Shown in pieces: positions 32,075-44,616 of a DNA stretch of 64,000 nucleotides (positions within the stretch are counted from its first letter, which is position 1; each line of letters starts with the position of its first letter). The notes beneath the pieces were generated by a model, which saw nothing but the letters and a program-made list of their open reading frames with translations, was not told the origin of the DNA and did no database searches. A program made the translations under genes and the position numbers. The stretch is from Ahaetulla prasina (Eukaryota; Chordata; Lepidosauria; Squamata; Colubridae), in NCBI RefSeq assembly GCF_028640845.1, contig NC_080546.1, forward strand, positions 30,339,020 to 30,403,019, given 5' to 3'.

Positions 32075-35000
32075 TTTCTACACAGCTCTTGCATCAAAAT
32101 AAAAAGGGAGAGGGCTAGCAGTATATATAAAAAATTGGCTTCAACCGAGATAAATTTACAGAGATGATGAAGAGAGGATTTTATTAACTGAAATAATAAT
32201 AAGACAAAAATGGATTTTTTTTGACAGCCATCTACGCATAGAATACTAACCAGGGAGAATTTTATTATAAATTACATAGAATTAGGAAAATATTTGCTTA
32301 TTGGGAGATTTTAATGTGGTTGTAGATCCAAAAAAAGACTATACATCGGGGGCAGGAATAAGGAAAAGAAGAAAGTACCACCAACTACCTTTTTTGTTAT
32401 GATGCAAGAGCTGAACCTAAAGGATGTCTGAGAGAATTCACAAAAAAGACAGTATACCTTTTTCTCTAACCCACATGGTTCATGGTCCAGGATAGACATG
32501 TATGGATGGATTTGGAACTAAGCAAAAGTATAGAGGAGATAACACCAAACACATGGGCAGACCATAACCCACTGATATTGAAATGGAAAGGAAAAGTAAA
32601 AAGGGGAGGGAGGTAGCCATGAATCAGAGAGTGTTAAAAGAGAAAAAGTATATACAACGGATGGAAAAAGAATTGGATTTTTTTCTAAAGGAAAACCTAA
32701 AAGAAGAGACGACCCTACAGAACCTTTGGGACACAGCCAAAGCCTACATTAGAGGCTTAACAATAGCGTATGCAGTGACAAGAAACAAAGAAAAAAGGAA
32801 ACAACAATTAGAACTACAGGAGAAAGTTTAAAAATTGGAACGTAAGATGCAGGAATCCCCAAATGAGAAAATTAGAGAGGAAAAAGACTTGATTAAACAT
32901 AAAATAAATGTTACTTCCCAGGAAGAACTGGCCCAGAAGCTTAGAGTGATGAAACAGGTATATTTTGAACATGCTAATAAGCCAGGAGATAGCTGGCTTA
33001 TAAATTGAAAAAAGAAAAAGAAAAAAGTTAATACAATTACAGGATGAAGGGGGAAATATATACCATTGAATGGGGGGGGGGAAGAATAACCCAACATTTT
33101 TTTTGGAAATCTGTATAAACAAGAAAGAACAGAGGAAGAAGATATTAAACAATACCTAAAGGATAGAAGTCTCCCTATAATATTGGATAAAATGAAAGAA
33201 ATGCTAAATGAAAAAATTACAATGATGGAGATAAAGAGAGCTATTCTGCAGCAGAAAAATAATAAAACCCGAGGACCGGATGGTATACCCTCAGAGTTCT
33301 ACAAAGAAATACAAGCACCACTGGAAACGCTATTATTGAATGTATATAATGAAGCTCTAGAGCAGTCCAAACTACCAAAGACATGGATGGAGGCACTGAT
33401 AACACTTACATCAAAAGATGATACAAAAACCCAACAAATTAAGAACTACAGGCCAATCTCGCTATTTAACATTGATTATAAAATATTTCTGACAATTATG
33501 GCCGAAAGTGTCAAAAAAAAACCCTAAATAAAATTATTTACTCGGATCAAAATGGTTTTTTGCCCAATAGATATATAAGAAATAATACAAGGATCATTAT
33601 GAATTCATTAGAATACTATGAGGCACATCTGGAAAAGCAGCTGGCATTAATGTTTGTAGATGCTCAGAAAGCATTTGACAATTTAAATTGGAACTTTCTT
33701 ATTAATCAATTAAAAATTATGAACTTTGGGGAAAAATTTACGGGAATGATCAGAGCGATCTATTCGAATCAATTGGCAAAAATAATTATAAATAAAGAAA
33801 CAACGGAGGAGATTAGTATAACTAAAGGGGTAAGACAAGGATGTCCGTTGTGCCCCCTTTTGTTCATTTTATCATTGGAGATATTACTGATACAAATTAG
33901 ACAAATCCGAACAATAAAAGGATTGAAAATCAAACAGGAAGAATATAAAGTTCAAGCTTTCACAGATGATCTGGCTTTTATTATGGAAGACTCTTTGGAG
34001 ACGGGACCCATCCTGGTGTATGAAATTGGAGAATTTGGTAAAGTGGCCAGGCTCAAAATAAATAAAGAGAAAACTAAAATTCTGACTAAGAACCTTACAA
34101 AAATACAAAATGAGGAATTGGAAGAGAAATTGGGGATTCAAATTGTTAAAAAAGTGAAGTATTTGGGAATTTAGTTAACGGCTAAATGAGGCTCAACAAT
34201 AAAAGAGGACAACTATGATAATTTGGTACAACGGATACAAAACGACTTAGAGAATTGGGCAAAAGTACAAATATCTTTAATTGGTAGAATCACCGCAATA
34301 AAAATGAACGTATTACCCAAATTGTTATATCTTTTCCAAACAATACTAATAAGATTGGGGAAAACATTCTTTGAAGAATTAAATAAAATAATAGGTAAAT
34401 TCATCTGGTTGGGGAAAAAAACCTGAATAAAACTTAAAACTTTTACAGGACTTTAGAATCAAAGGAGGTTTTGGCCTCCCAGATTGGGAATTATACTATT
34501 AAGTGGCAGCAGTAACGTGACTTAAAGATTGGGACCAATTAAATAACAAGAGGGTATTAACTCTAGAAGGTTACAATCTTCAATTGGAATGGCACGCATT
34601 TCTGTGGGAAGGAAAGAATTCATATATACTTCCAGAGACATCTAGTGCAAAATGCCTTGATAAATATTTGGGATAAAATTAAAAGAAACCACTATATGAA
34701 AGTTCCAATTTGGATTTCAACAATGGAGGCAATAATTTATCCAAATATATTAGACATAAATAAAGTGGTAAGGTATTCAGGATTACTAGATGAACAAGTA
34801 AATGTAAAATTGGAGCAAGATCTAAAGAACCAGGGAATAAAAATTGACTGGTAGCTGCAAATTAGAACAAAATATAGAAAAGATCGGGAACAATACGGCA
34901 TTTATGGAGAACAATTGGAACTTTACAAAATACTATTAGGAACAGGGGAGAAACTGATTACCAAAATGTATTATTTTTTATTAAGATTTAAAATGGAAGA

Positions 35001-35854
35001 AGAAAATATGAAAGAGACAATGATCAGTTGGGCAAGAAATTTTGGACTTACTATTCAATTAGATCAATGAGATAAATTATGAGAGAGAAACTACAAACTA
35101 ACAATGTCAGTTGCTTATAAGGAGAACCTCTATAAAATGTTTTATCGGTGGCATTTGCCACCAGCCAGATTGGCTAAGATGTTCTCAAACCAATCGCCAG
35201 AGTGTTGGAAATGTGGCTATAAGTAGGAAACGTTCTACCACATGTGGTGGACCTGCCCCAAGATGAAAAAATATAGGTGTAAGATAAGAAAGTGGCTGGA
35301 AGAGATAACTGAACAGAGGATAGAGTTGAGGCTGGAATTGTTTCTCCTGGGTATTTTTGATGGGAAAATGGGGAAAGAATTACAATATTTAACTTTACAT
35401 ATCTTAACCACAAGTAGAATTGTTTTAGCACAGAATTGGAAACAAACAGATACACCTCCCGACCAAACTATATTAAGGAAAATTTATGAAAGTTCAGAGA
35501 TAGATAGACTGTCTATGGAAATGAAGGAGAGGGAAGAAACCAAGTACTATCAAATTTGGAATAGATGGTATTCCTGGCTTGAGAGTAAACGTAAAATTTA
35601 AAGTATAAGATGTAAAAGTATAATATATAAATTTATAAGAAATATATGATATCGATTTGTGAGAAGATGTAACTAATTTAAATAAGGATACAATTTAGGA
35701 TAGTGATAGATAGAAGTAGGATTTATGTAAATATGACTGTTACGAAAGCTATAGATACCGACATGGAAAAACTGTTAAAAGTGTAAATTTGTGTCTTGTG
35801 TTTTGTGTTTTAAATGTTGGAAAATCCAATAAATATTATTTGGGAGGGAAAAAA
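32075..35854 (+). mobile_element. L1 LINE, 5'-truncated, 3.8 kb, with probable target-site duplication
   Basis: The element starts inside the ORF2 endonuclease domain and runs through reverse transcriptase and the C-terminal domain to a ~250-bp 3' UTR. AATAAA lies at 35828-35833 and a short A-rich end follows. CATCAAACCTGAA (32062-32074), preceded by an A run, is matched by CATCAAACCTAAA (35855-35867), also preceded by an A run. This fits an L1 target-primed insertion at a TTTT/AA-type site. ORF1 and the 5' UTR are absent. Confidence 0.85.
32095..35601 (+). pseudogene. L1 ORF2 remnant: endonuclease part, reverse transcriptase, Cys-rich tail
   Basis: Fragments in changing frames are, in order: endonuclease peptides RGLAVYIK and LLGDFNVVVDP (near 32300); an alpha-helical linker (32583-32831); the RT amino side RGPDGIPSEFYKE (about 33270); FVDAQKAFDNL (about 33650); GVRQGCPL (about 33830); and the active-site box at 33959-33970. 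The active-site box reads F-T-D-D where L1 normally has F-A-D-D. The C-terminal CWKC...HMWWTC zinc-like motif lies near 35200-35260 and the frame ends at 35601. Multiple stops and shifts, plus the missing 5' endonuclease, make it non-functional. Confidence 0.85.
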
Positions 35855-35868
35855 CATCAAACCTAAAA

Positions 35869-36489
35869 TAGGATGTAGCTGAACAATACTGATATAATAT
35901 TTAGTTATTTCAATAATGGTTTTCTTTGATGAGCGAGGGACAGCATCTATAATGAAAGGACACAATTCTGTTAACAAGGATCATTAGACTGGACAAATGC
36001 CTTTCTCCCTTGTGTTTTCTAGATAAGGGAAGCCTATCTAATAGTTGAATTCCAAAAGTCACACAGCATAGCATTACAGACCCCCTGAGTGTTACTTGAG
36101 AGTTCATGCCCTGTTTCATCAAATACCCCCATGACATTTGCCTAGGAAGGGGCATGCTAATTATAGGGATTTAGCAGACAGTGTCACAAAATTTAGCAGA
36201 CATTTCACCACAAAAAAAAATCCTCAGCAACTTTTTTTCTTTGACAATTGCTTACTTGTCTGTGTAAACAAATTAAAGAGCCTTTCCAACCCACTCCAGG
36301 TTATTAGCATGAACTTTATTTGTGGTAGGCATGAGATTCAACAAGGCTTTTAAAATAATCAAATTCTTTTGATTGAGAGAGTTAGCAAGCAATTTCTTGA
36401 TTGGAAAATAGAGTAGATGACATAATCTTTGCAGTTTAAATAATCATATTTCTTTTTTGTCAATACACCTCCACAATTTCTTTTGCTAA
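35869..36489. other. Unassigned non-coding stretch
   Basis: No recognised element between the L1 and the dispersed repeat. Confidence 0.4.
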
Positions 36490-36800
36490 GTGTCTTCTGC
36501 CCCATTTTATGAGATTTCTTGCCACTTGTTAAGTGAGTCGCCACAATTGTTAAATTAGTAACATAATTGTTAAGTGAATCTGGATTCCCCATTGACTTTA
36601 GTTGTCACATGATCACAAAAGGTTATCACATGATCCCGGGACACTGCAATCATCATAAATATGAGTCAGTTGCCAAGCATCTGAATTTTGATCATATGAC
36701 CATGGGGAGCCTGCAATGGTCATAAGTGTGAAAAACAATCATAAGTCACTTTTTCCAGTTCCATTGTAACTTCAAAGAGTCACTAAAAACTATTGTAGGT
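36490..36800 (-). repeat. Dispersed reptile repeat with internal 'ttgttaagtgaat' units
   Basis: Contains two or three degenerate copies of 'ttgttaagtgaatc', the phrase 'ccccattgacttt', paired 'atcacatgatc'/'atcatatgaccatgggg' blocks, and the ending 'tcataagtcactttttcc' with 'tgtaggttgaggatat'. I recall this layout as a common interspersed, probably DNA-transposon-derived repeat of reptiles, but I cannot name its family or see its exact ends. The strand is nominal. Confidence 0.5.
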
Positions 36801-37734
36801 TGAGGATATCTGTATTTTTGCAAATTAGGGGTAAAGAAAGCCTGTGTGACAACTACCAAACTGTCCTTAATGTAAGAGGGAAGAAGCTAAGACAGGAATT
36901 CATTTCAAGGTTTTCCATTTTTCTACTTCTATTTCATTTCAAGTTCATTGTGATTTTCCTAAAATGTGTACAGACAACCTCTGGTTTTTATATAGACATC
37001 AAATGCCTCCCCATGGCTCATCATGGGCTCATTATAGATAATGTTTGCCATCCCCAAGTTGCTTCCATATTGCCGCCTAATTTTATTTCCATTATAACAA
37101 GGTCTCTTCATACAACCTATTCAGCAGCACATTTTGGTCAGCTCTGAAACAGTTTTCAATGTGACAGTCTACAATGAAAGTAATTCATGCACATCCAAAC
37201 TACTGCACAGCTGAATGAGACTTTGGGGGGGGGGTACGAGAATTATTATGAGTTATTATGGATATATGTGCATCTCTACATGTACAGGAACAACATGTAC
37301 ACAGAAGAAGATATCTTTATTTCATTTTGAGATGCAATTAAGTTCATTGCAAGTCTCTTTTATTTCATCCAATTTTAGTCCAGAAATTAACAAGTCAGAC
37401 CACTGCCATATTTTATCATGGAGAATGCTCATATATGACATTTCAGCCTATAGGTCTTCTTCTAGGAAGGTCTATGATATTCCCATTAGCTCATCTGCTC
37501 ACTTTCCTCTCCAACAGAATTCCAACAGAATTCTGGACTCACTAAGCACAGTCAGTCTACATTTTTTATATCTATGCAATAATTAACTATTAGGACTTTT
37601 AGCCTGGATATTCTCAATTGTTAACTTGGCTATAGTCGTATCAGAAATCACAAGCTAAACATGCTTTTACTAGAATTAGAATATTGACATAGAATTACTG
37701 GAGTAATTCTAGGTAGAAATGGATGTAACTAACT
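36801..37734. other. Unassigned non-coding stretch
   Basis: Overlapping frames at 36800-37147 and 37215-37586 (+) have no recognisable domain. A G run of 9 lies at 37226-37234. Confidence 0.4.
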
Positions 37735-37742
37735 ATCTAGTT

Positions 37743-37785
37743 CAGATATCTTCAAACTTGGCAGCTTTAAGTTTGAAGACCTCTG
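37743..37785. mobile_element. 43-bp hAT-like micro-element
   Basis: The left end CAGATATCTTCAAACTT and the reversed right end CAGAGGTCTTCAAACTT are inverted repeats that take up most of the element. They are flanked by ATCTAGTT (37735-37742) and GTCTAGTT (37786-37793), a 7/8 match of 8 bp. Its left half also resembles the CAGGGGTCTCCAACCTTGG end at 9.1 and 49.9 kb, so it may be an extreme internal-deletion derivative of that family. Confidence 0.7.
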
Positions 37786-38063
37786 GTCTAGTTAATCATG
37801 GGAGTTCCTATCAATGAGAGAGACACTTTTGTTGTTTCTATAAGTATGTTGTGATATTTTTTATATATTTGAACATAGGTACCATTTAATGGCCTCCATT
37901 TAATCTTATTTTCTCTAAACTGAATATTCCTACCTTCCTCTAGCCTATCCTTCTAGAAAACATCCACAAGTCTGAACCCTTTTTAATCTGTAAATATTTA
38001 TTTGGAAATATAATGCACAAAATTGTATCAAGAATAATAATACAATTAGAGTAGAATAATGAT

Positions 38064-38105
38064 TGTGTGTGTGTGTGTGTGCGTGTGTGTGTGTGTGTGT
38101 GTGTA
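38064..38105. repeat. (GT)n microsatellite
   Basis: About 21 GT dinucleotides, interrupted once by GC at 38081-38082, directly before the solo LTR. Confidence 0.95.
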
Positions 38106-38259
38106 TCTGTTCTGTCCCCCTTGCCTCTGTCCGAGCGATAACTTAATTAGCCGGCACTATCAGCTCTGGCAGCAAGCTAGCGAGCGTCTGCCAAGTGTCT
38201 CTGTTATCTCCCTTGATGCCGATGAGTCAACAAACAGTACTTCAGCTCTAGTCAAGCAA

Positions 38260-38265
38260 TTTATT
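38260..38265 (-). promoter_or_regulatory. Polyadenylation signal of the solo LTR
   Basis: The minus strand reads CAAATAAATTGC about 40 bp after the TATA box, which would give a short R region, as in compact LTRs. Confidence 0.5.
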
Positions 38266-38301
38266 TGCCTGCTACGAAGAGGCATAGCAGCCCTTGCTGC
38301 T

Positions 38302-38307
38302 TTTATA
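38302..38307 (-). promoter_or_regulatory. TATA box of the solo LTR
   Basis: The minus strand reads ATATAAAAG within the LTR, about 320 bp from its 5' (right-hand) end. Its position upstream of the AATAAA signal supports the minus orientation. Confidence 0.5.
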
Positions 38308-38627
38308 TCCTGTGGGGTGTGGCTCCATGATTCAGCACTTCCTAGGCCTGCCCCACCCCTGCTTCTGTTGTTCCCGCCTCTCCTGCCTATGAAACCTAGG
38401 GTCCAGCCAGGCCTGATTGCCATCAGCTGGGTCTGGAGGTGTGGCCTGGGGGGTGGAAAGAGTCAGGGGACAGAGGCCTCGTTATCTCCTCCACCTGGCC
38501 TGCCTCTGGCTCCTAGAGCTGAGCCAGGGAAGCCGGTGTTCCCGAGGTAAGTCCTGATGGCCCTTCAGCCTCATTTTCCAAGTCACTTTCTGGCAGGGGG
38601 CCCTGCTCGGGGAGTGCAGACACAACA

Positions 38628-38661
38628 ATATCTATATCTATATCTATCTATATATATATAT
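38628..38661. repeat. (ATCTAT)n / (TA)n microsatellite
   Basis: Short ATCTAT/TATATA tract immediately after the LTR. Together with the (GT)n tract it shows that the LTR sits in simple-sequence DNA. Confidence 0.85.
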
Positions 38662-41600
38662 GGCAGTGTTTCCCGTTTCAGAAACAGAAACGGAAACCAT
38701 GTATCTTATGTCCAACATTTTTTTCTCTCAAAATGTAATACCTTATATTTCTTCCTGTTAAAGGATGACTTAATCTTATTAGCCCAGTTTTCAATGTATA
38801 TACCATACTCAGTATTGCCAAGACTCCCAATTTTGTGTCACCTCGAAATTTGATAAGCAACTCATGAATTTTGTACAGCTTTTCAGAATAGTTTGCTAAT
38901 TACATTTATCTTTCTTATAATTGCTGAAAAAGGTAATCCCAGCCTAGATGGAGAAAGAGATACACCAAATGCTTATTCCCTCCATAGTTTATGAACATTT
39001 AACAATCTTCTTGGGCTATAGGAATTAATGATGGTGCAAGACTCTAAAGCAACATGACTAAGTCACTGTTCAACCTAAACACAGCTGAATGTGAGGCAGA
39101 GCTGCCTCAATTAAAGTGGACTAAACTACATTCTGATACCCATATGGTTTCTTTCTGTTCTTGAAATGGTCAGATGGGATAAGAATTGAACATATGTCCT
39201 TTTCCTCCACCTGTAACATTTTTAAAGCAAGTATTATTGTTTTGAACAAAATCTTAATGCTTGCTCTTATTTATATATTGTTTATCCTTATTTGCTTTTT
39301 TATTAGATTATGTTTGTTTAAAAGAAGCCTTTATTTACCTACTGTTCAAAATAATAAAAATTTAAAACAGCTACTGGAAATTTTTCAATTGTATCATGTA
39401 TTTTATCTCTAGACTACTCTCTAGCCAGTGAGTTCCTGCTTTCTTAGTTACTCACATCAAATCTGGTTCCTTGTTGTCTCAGTCTGCAGTTGTAGATTCT
39501 TCCCTTCTGCTGATGACCTAACTTGCTGGTGTTTTTTTATTTTTCCCAAGACCTTTTTTTCTGAGAAGATTCTCAGTAACTTTCTCCATACACTATAAAC
39601 ATAACTATAAAAATGCAGACAACAATGTACAACTAAGGTCAATTTTATTTTCATTAGTAAAACTAAGAGTCTCAGAAGTGTTACCCTTCTGATATTGTTT
39701 TTATTTTTTTAAAAAAAAAAAGATGTGTAAGCTTGTGAATCACCATAGCTCATTTTGTCAGTGAAAAATCTCAACTACTTAAAAGAAGCAGGGAATGTAA
39801 AAATAAACTGAGTTCCAAAGTGAGGGCTGAATCTTTTCAGCCACCTGTTCTTTACAGTTCTACTCATACTAAAAGCTCTCCCAGGGGATTAGAGACTTTT
39901 CAAAGAGGCATCTTTTGAGGTGTGATGGACTGTTAAGAGACAGAGAAAGGGGAGGAGAAAAGTAAATGATGACCTTATAATTTCAATCAACAGGTCAACA
40001 GGTAATGGCTTATTTTAACCGCTTATTTTAATTTTAATCCTAAATGGTCATAAAAGAATGGCTTCAATTCATATACAGCATTCCAGTTTCAAGCTAAACA
40101 ATTACTATATGTGTAATTGAAATGGAAGGAGAGTTGCCTGGAATTCACTAAACTGGATATTCTTAGTTGGGGGGGGGAGAAGAGGGGAATGAAGGAGTGA
40201 GGGAGAAGGAGAGGGAGAGGGAGAGGGAAAGAGACGCACAGAGAGAGAAATTCAATTCACCTCATTTCAGGACTGCTTCAAGTAGACTTTACAAAGTCTT
40301 ACTCTAGAAATTTTGTGTTTAAGTCTATCTTCTGAATATTTTTTTATATATACTATCCAGTATTTGTTTCAGCTTTTTAAAATAATGTATTGTTTTTAAT
40401 GTTTTATTAGATTTGGTATTCATACTTTTTATAATTGTTTCACTGTGGTGTTGACTAGACCACAGACTGTGTACTAATATACAGAAGTGTACAATATACA
40501 AATATGATTTTAAAAACCAATCTATTTATGTGAGCCCCTTGAGACACTCCAGACAAGAAGCTCTAACCATGAGAAGTAACAGTACTGTATCTTTATTACA
40601 CTAACTTTCTCTTATTTGTGAAGGCTGCTTTCTCTCAGACATTTACAGTGAAAGTATTGCGTGCATCATTCCAATCTACCAAATCATATTTTTTTTCATG
40701 ATACAAAATAGATGAGGGATTACCTGGTTTCCTACTTTCCAGCTCTATTATCATTATGTAAACAAAAGGCTTAAAGTTGGAATAACCAAAGGCCTCTCTC
40801 TAATGGATTGTCCATGCTAATAACCACAATATTGTTACTAGTAGCTCTGGAAAGTTTTGTGCCATTTAATAGACATAGAGAAAAACGCTTACCTGTTGTT
40901 CAAATAATTCTCTCTTCTTGTTTTGCCTTATTTTTTGCCAGTTAACAGTTTATGTTGCCTGATCTTTAATAGGTAAAGATCAAACTATATTTAGTTAGTA
41001 TGGTATTAATTCTGTGTGATCTGGATATAGGAATGTACAGGCTGAAAAATGAACTGAAATTACCGTAGTTTGCTACCATTTTTTCCAGCATTCCTACATT
41101 GTACACATAACTTAGAGAGCCAAAGTAGTCATTATATCTACTTCTAAAACAGTGCTATATTTTCTAATTATTTATTTGTTATATCAAATTTATTATGGCT
41201 ACCGGTTCTTAAAAACCCTAGGGAAAAATCAAATAAAAATTAAACGTAGTTGCATACATGAAAGAAAGATTACATCCAATATTAAAAACTACCATGCAAT
41301 TAAATACTATGCAAAGCACAACAGGGGCCTCACAAATACATATTCCCGGGATGTTTTTAAGAATGTCCAGAACCCTTGCAGAGTGGCACCACATATATCT
41401 CAGAGATAAGGGTGAGGAAGTGCATTTCCAAAGGGTGAGGAAAGCAACAAAGAAAGCATGCTTCCTTGGTACCATAGGACTATGTTTAATTTAGGGCACT
41501 TTGTGCATATCAACTCTTCCCAAACATAGTAGATGGGCAGAAATGATTAAACACAGGCAGTTCCCTTAAATAACTAGATCTTATGCCACAAAGGGCTTCA

Positions 41601-41794
41601 TAGATAACAACTAGCACTTGAATTGTACTCAGAAGTCAACTGGGAGTCAATGAACAAAGACCATTCAATTAAACAGAAGATTCGAAATAAGTAGTTCTTT
41701 ATTGGAAATTGAGTAAAAGTCCTTTGAATCTTATGCATTTCACAAAACCCAATGATGCTTATTTTGGAAGAATCAAATTAGGGACTGATAATCA
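38662..41794. other. 3.1-kb non-coding stretch
   Basis: No gene or clear transposon. A purine-rich (GGGAGA)n-like tract is present at about 40170-40250. At 41560-41660 a worn sequence ('gggcttcatagataacaact', 'ttgaattgtactcagaag') recalls a dispersed reptile repeat, but I cannot place its family. Confidence 0.4.
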
Positions 41795-41931
41795 GGATGA
41801 AATGGTTTGATAGTGTCATAGATACAATGGATATGAATTTGGGCAAACTCTGGGAGACAGAGGAGGACAGAGGGGCAGACATGCTATGGACCATAGGGTT
41901 GGACACAACTTAGTGACTGAGCAACAACCAC
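41795..41931 (+). mobile_element. BovB/RTE LINE 3'-terminal fragment
   Basis: One frame encodes MKWFDSVIDTMDMN, then L-W-E-T-E-E-D-R and ends GLDTT. This is the last ~40 residues of the BovB polyprotein, the same part as at 17.5 kb but opposite in strand. It ends 'tggacacaacttagtgactg' plus 'agcaacaac', the usual BovB terminus. Only about 137 bp remain. Confidence 0.8.
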
Positions 41932-44514
41932 CAGGATTTGGCTCAGATGTCATCCTATAATCTAGTACAATGGTTTATCTCTGAAGATTTAATTTATCCA
42001 TTGACAAGAATTTTTTTTTCTTTTTAAATATAAGTATAGAACTTTTGTTAGCTACCCAAAGTCATGTATTTCAGTTGGACAGCCATATGAATTGAATAAA
42101 CAAACAAAAACCTATATAAGGTTTTTAAATAAATGCATTTCTCATGCAGTTATTTTATTTCTTTAATTTAAATGTAATTTTAGTAGCAAAAATTGAATGT
42201 TCAATAATGGGCAATTTTATTTTATTTTTGCCTTTGTTTCTGCCTCTCATCAATGTTCTGGAGAAACAATTGTTTGGTGTGTTTTATGGAGATCAATTTT
42301 GACAGTATAATGTTTGCCCACAGTCTCACGATAACTACAAACTCAGAAATAATGTTTCATTGGAAAAATTACCTCATAGCATAAACCTACATAGTGAGGC
42401 TAGTTGTGAGATTTATGCTTTGAAAATCAAGTAATCTTGAATGTTTCATGCAAGTGTCTCCAAAGCTTGAATTTAACTGGATCATATCAACAGAGGGAGA
42501 AGAAACAGATGTATCTCCAAAGCTAGAAAAAAAGAGTACAAAGAAATTATGTGTGGTGTATATGGCATCTGATTTCAATCTGATAACTCTGCTGCTCTTT
42601 GAAAGTGTATCTGGAGCATGCCATTTGTTTTAATGCCTATGGATTACTTTATTATTATATTAAACATGAACCTTCTGTTTGTCTTGGTTTGAGATTGGTT
42701 TGTTTCTCTTCTGACATTATGAACAGTATGACCAAGTTGAGTCACACAACTCATTTATACAGGTATTTGTTATTTCGAAGGAGTGGGATGCTTCAGAACA
42801 ATTTCCTGTCTTTGAGTCCTGGGACCATTTTGTCTTTCTCACTCACTCGATCTCTGTTCTTTTCTTGCTGTAATTGCAATCTGCTTTAGTTCTTTAGAAA
42901 GGTCTATGGATTTTGTACAATATTTGTGACTGTTAGTCATTCTGTTTTTAAAAGTGGGGTAGATAGGATTATGTTTCTCTCCAGTTGTAGTGCCAATATA
43001 GATGGATATATCTGACAGAAAACAATTCAGAAATAAAGTTTAAGGGATTGACAAAATGTACTTGGAAGCACTTCCTTCCTGTTAAGAAAAAGTCTCATTA
43101 TTAGGGTTAATCCCCAAATTAGGTTTAACCTTCTGTATTAAGGTTAGGCAAAAAACATGGTTAATTGAATTAACCACAATACATTGGAAGGAAATCAGTT
43201 GAAATGTATGGTGTCTAATAGTATGCTACTGTGTTTTTAAAATATAAGAATGTAAAACAGATATCAACTTTGACAGGTCTGTAAGATGCCTTAAAATATA
43301 CTCCTGCAAGTTCTAATTTACAAGCTATCAATTCTTGCAACTTGTCTTTCCTAGCTCACTCATATGGACACTCAAAGTGTCCAAGCCTGACACTATAATT
43401 TGTCCTTTACTCTTTTTGAAATACACACAGAGGATATCATTCTTGATTGGGAAGTCCCTTCTTCTTTGATAAATGTTTTATATTGTTCTCTGAGGTCAAA
43501 TGTCTTACAATAGCACTGTCTCATGAAACAAATTTCCAACAACAATTTATATGGGTTATTTTTCCAAATATTCTACAGTATTAACCATTCTTTGCTAAAT
43601 CCAAAATTCTGAACTTGTCAACAGTACTATTTCACAGAAAACTGAGAGCAAATATCCCATCCTTACTACAGATTTGCCCATCAATACTACAGTTGTCTAT
43701 GACAGGGAATTTTCATTCCAACATAGAAATCATGTCAAGACAAAAGACACAAAAATGCACAGGAATTCAGGACAACTGTTTCTCTCTTTCCTATCCAAAC
43801 TTATTTTGTCTTGCAGAAATTCTTTGGGATTCAAGATTTGAACTATTTGCTATAAAGAAAGGAAAGAAGAGAAAGCAATATATAGACTTTGTGATTCATG
43901 TTGTTCTAATGTATCCTTTCCTGACCTGTATTCCTGTTCAAATTTTGGAACTACACTCTTGGAATTCTCAAACATCCATGGCCGTGCAGTCAGAAGCAGT
44001 TAGCACTGAATTAAGCTAAGGGTTGAAACTGGAGAAGCAGGAACATCTGATCCTCATATTACAAATACTATTTTGTAAATGAATAACAGATATAGAAACC
44101 TTCAAAATAGTTCAGAAGTGAAAAGATACCAGAATTCAAATCTTATATATAAAATATTGTTATACATTTTTATTCTTGATTGTTGTGTGAGAGAGAATCT
44201 TATATCTAATATTCTGTATGGTTAGAAAATGTAGAGCGGGGAGAGAATCTAATCACTGTACCCTGGTTTTCTCATCAATGTAGACTCCAACTCTTGAGAC
44301 TAAGCAATGATTATAGAGTTCTGGCAACCCTCCTGACTATTGATCAGGTTGCCAGAGTTTTCTCCAGGAACAGATCAACCACTTAATCTAGATTATTAGT
44401 TATCCCAAAAGGTGAAACAGAATTGTGCCTTAATTAACAGCAGCTCCACTACCCTTCTGCTCAAGAAGCTTGAGCCACAATAGCAGCAATCCTCTAATAT
44501 CCCTTTCTCAACCC
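41932..44514. other. 2.6-kb non-coding stretch
   Basis: No recognised element. The 134-codon frame at 43615-44019 (+) has no domain and unremarkable composition. A small inverted repeat (TCTGGCAACC ... GGTTGCCAGA) lies at about 44323-44358. Confidence 0.4.
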
Positions 44515-44616
44515 AACTAGTATGATAATACTATTATCATATAATGTATGATAATATATTTAATTATATATAATAATATATAATATTATTATAATATTAT
44601 TATATTATAATATGAT
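44515..44616. repeat. AT-only palindromic tract
   Basis: Almost uninterrupted A/T sequence built from ATAATAT/ATATTAT strings that pair with each other. It directly abuts the CR1-like fragment. Such tracts are often unstable and hard to assemble. Confidence 0.8.

Larger units (their letters stand above)
38108..38627 (-). mobile_element. Solo LTR (520 bp), minus orientation
   Basis: The block begins TGTTCTGTCC and ends GACACAACA, so it has the TG...CA termini of an LTR with a short inverted repeat (TGTT-x-TGTC). Flanks GTATC (38103-38107) and ATATC (38628-38632) match 4 of 5. It is GC-rich against AT-rich surroundings. On the minus strand a TATAAA and, ~40 bp further on, an AATAAA give the order expected for promoter and polyadenylation signals. 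No internal retroviral genes or second LTR are nearby, so it is probably left after LTR-LTR recombination. Gypsy or ERV origin cannot be decided. Two overlapping frames across it are not genes. Confidence 0.7.

Noticed and set aside
38059..38550. 163-codon frame starting in the (GT)n tract
   Set aside because: It reads through a microsatellite into the antisense of the solo LTR.
43615..44019. 134-codon frame as a possible gene
   Set aside because: No recognisable motif; lengths of this order are expected by chance in 64 kb on six frames.
44323..44358. Short inverted repeat TCTGGCAACC ... GGTTGCCAGA
   Set aside because: The stem is only 10 bp with a long loop and no flanking duplication; not distinguishable from chance.
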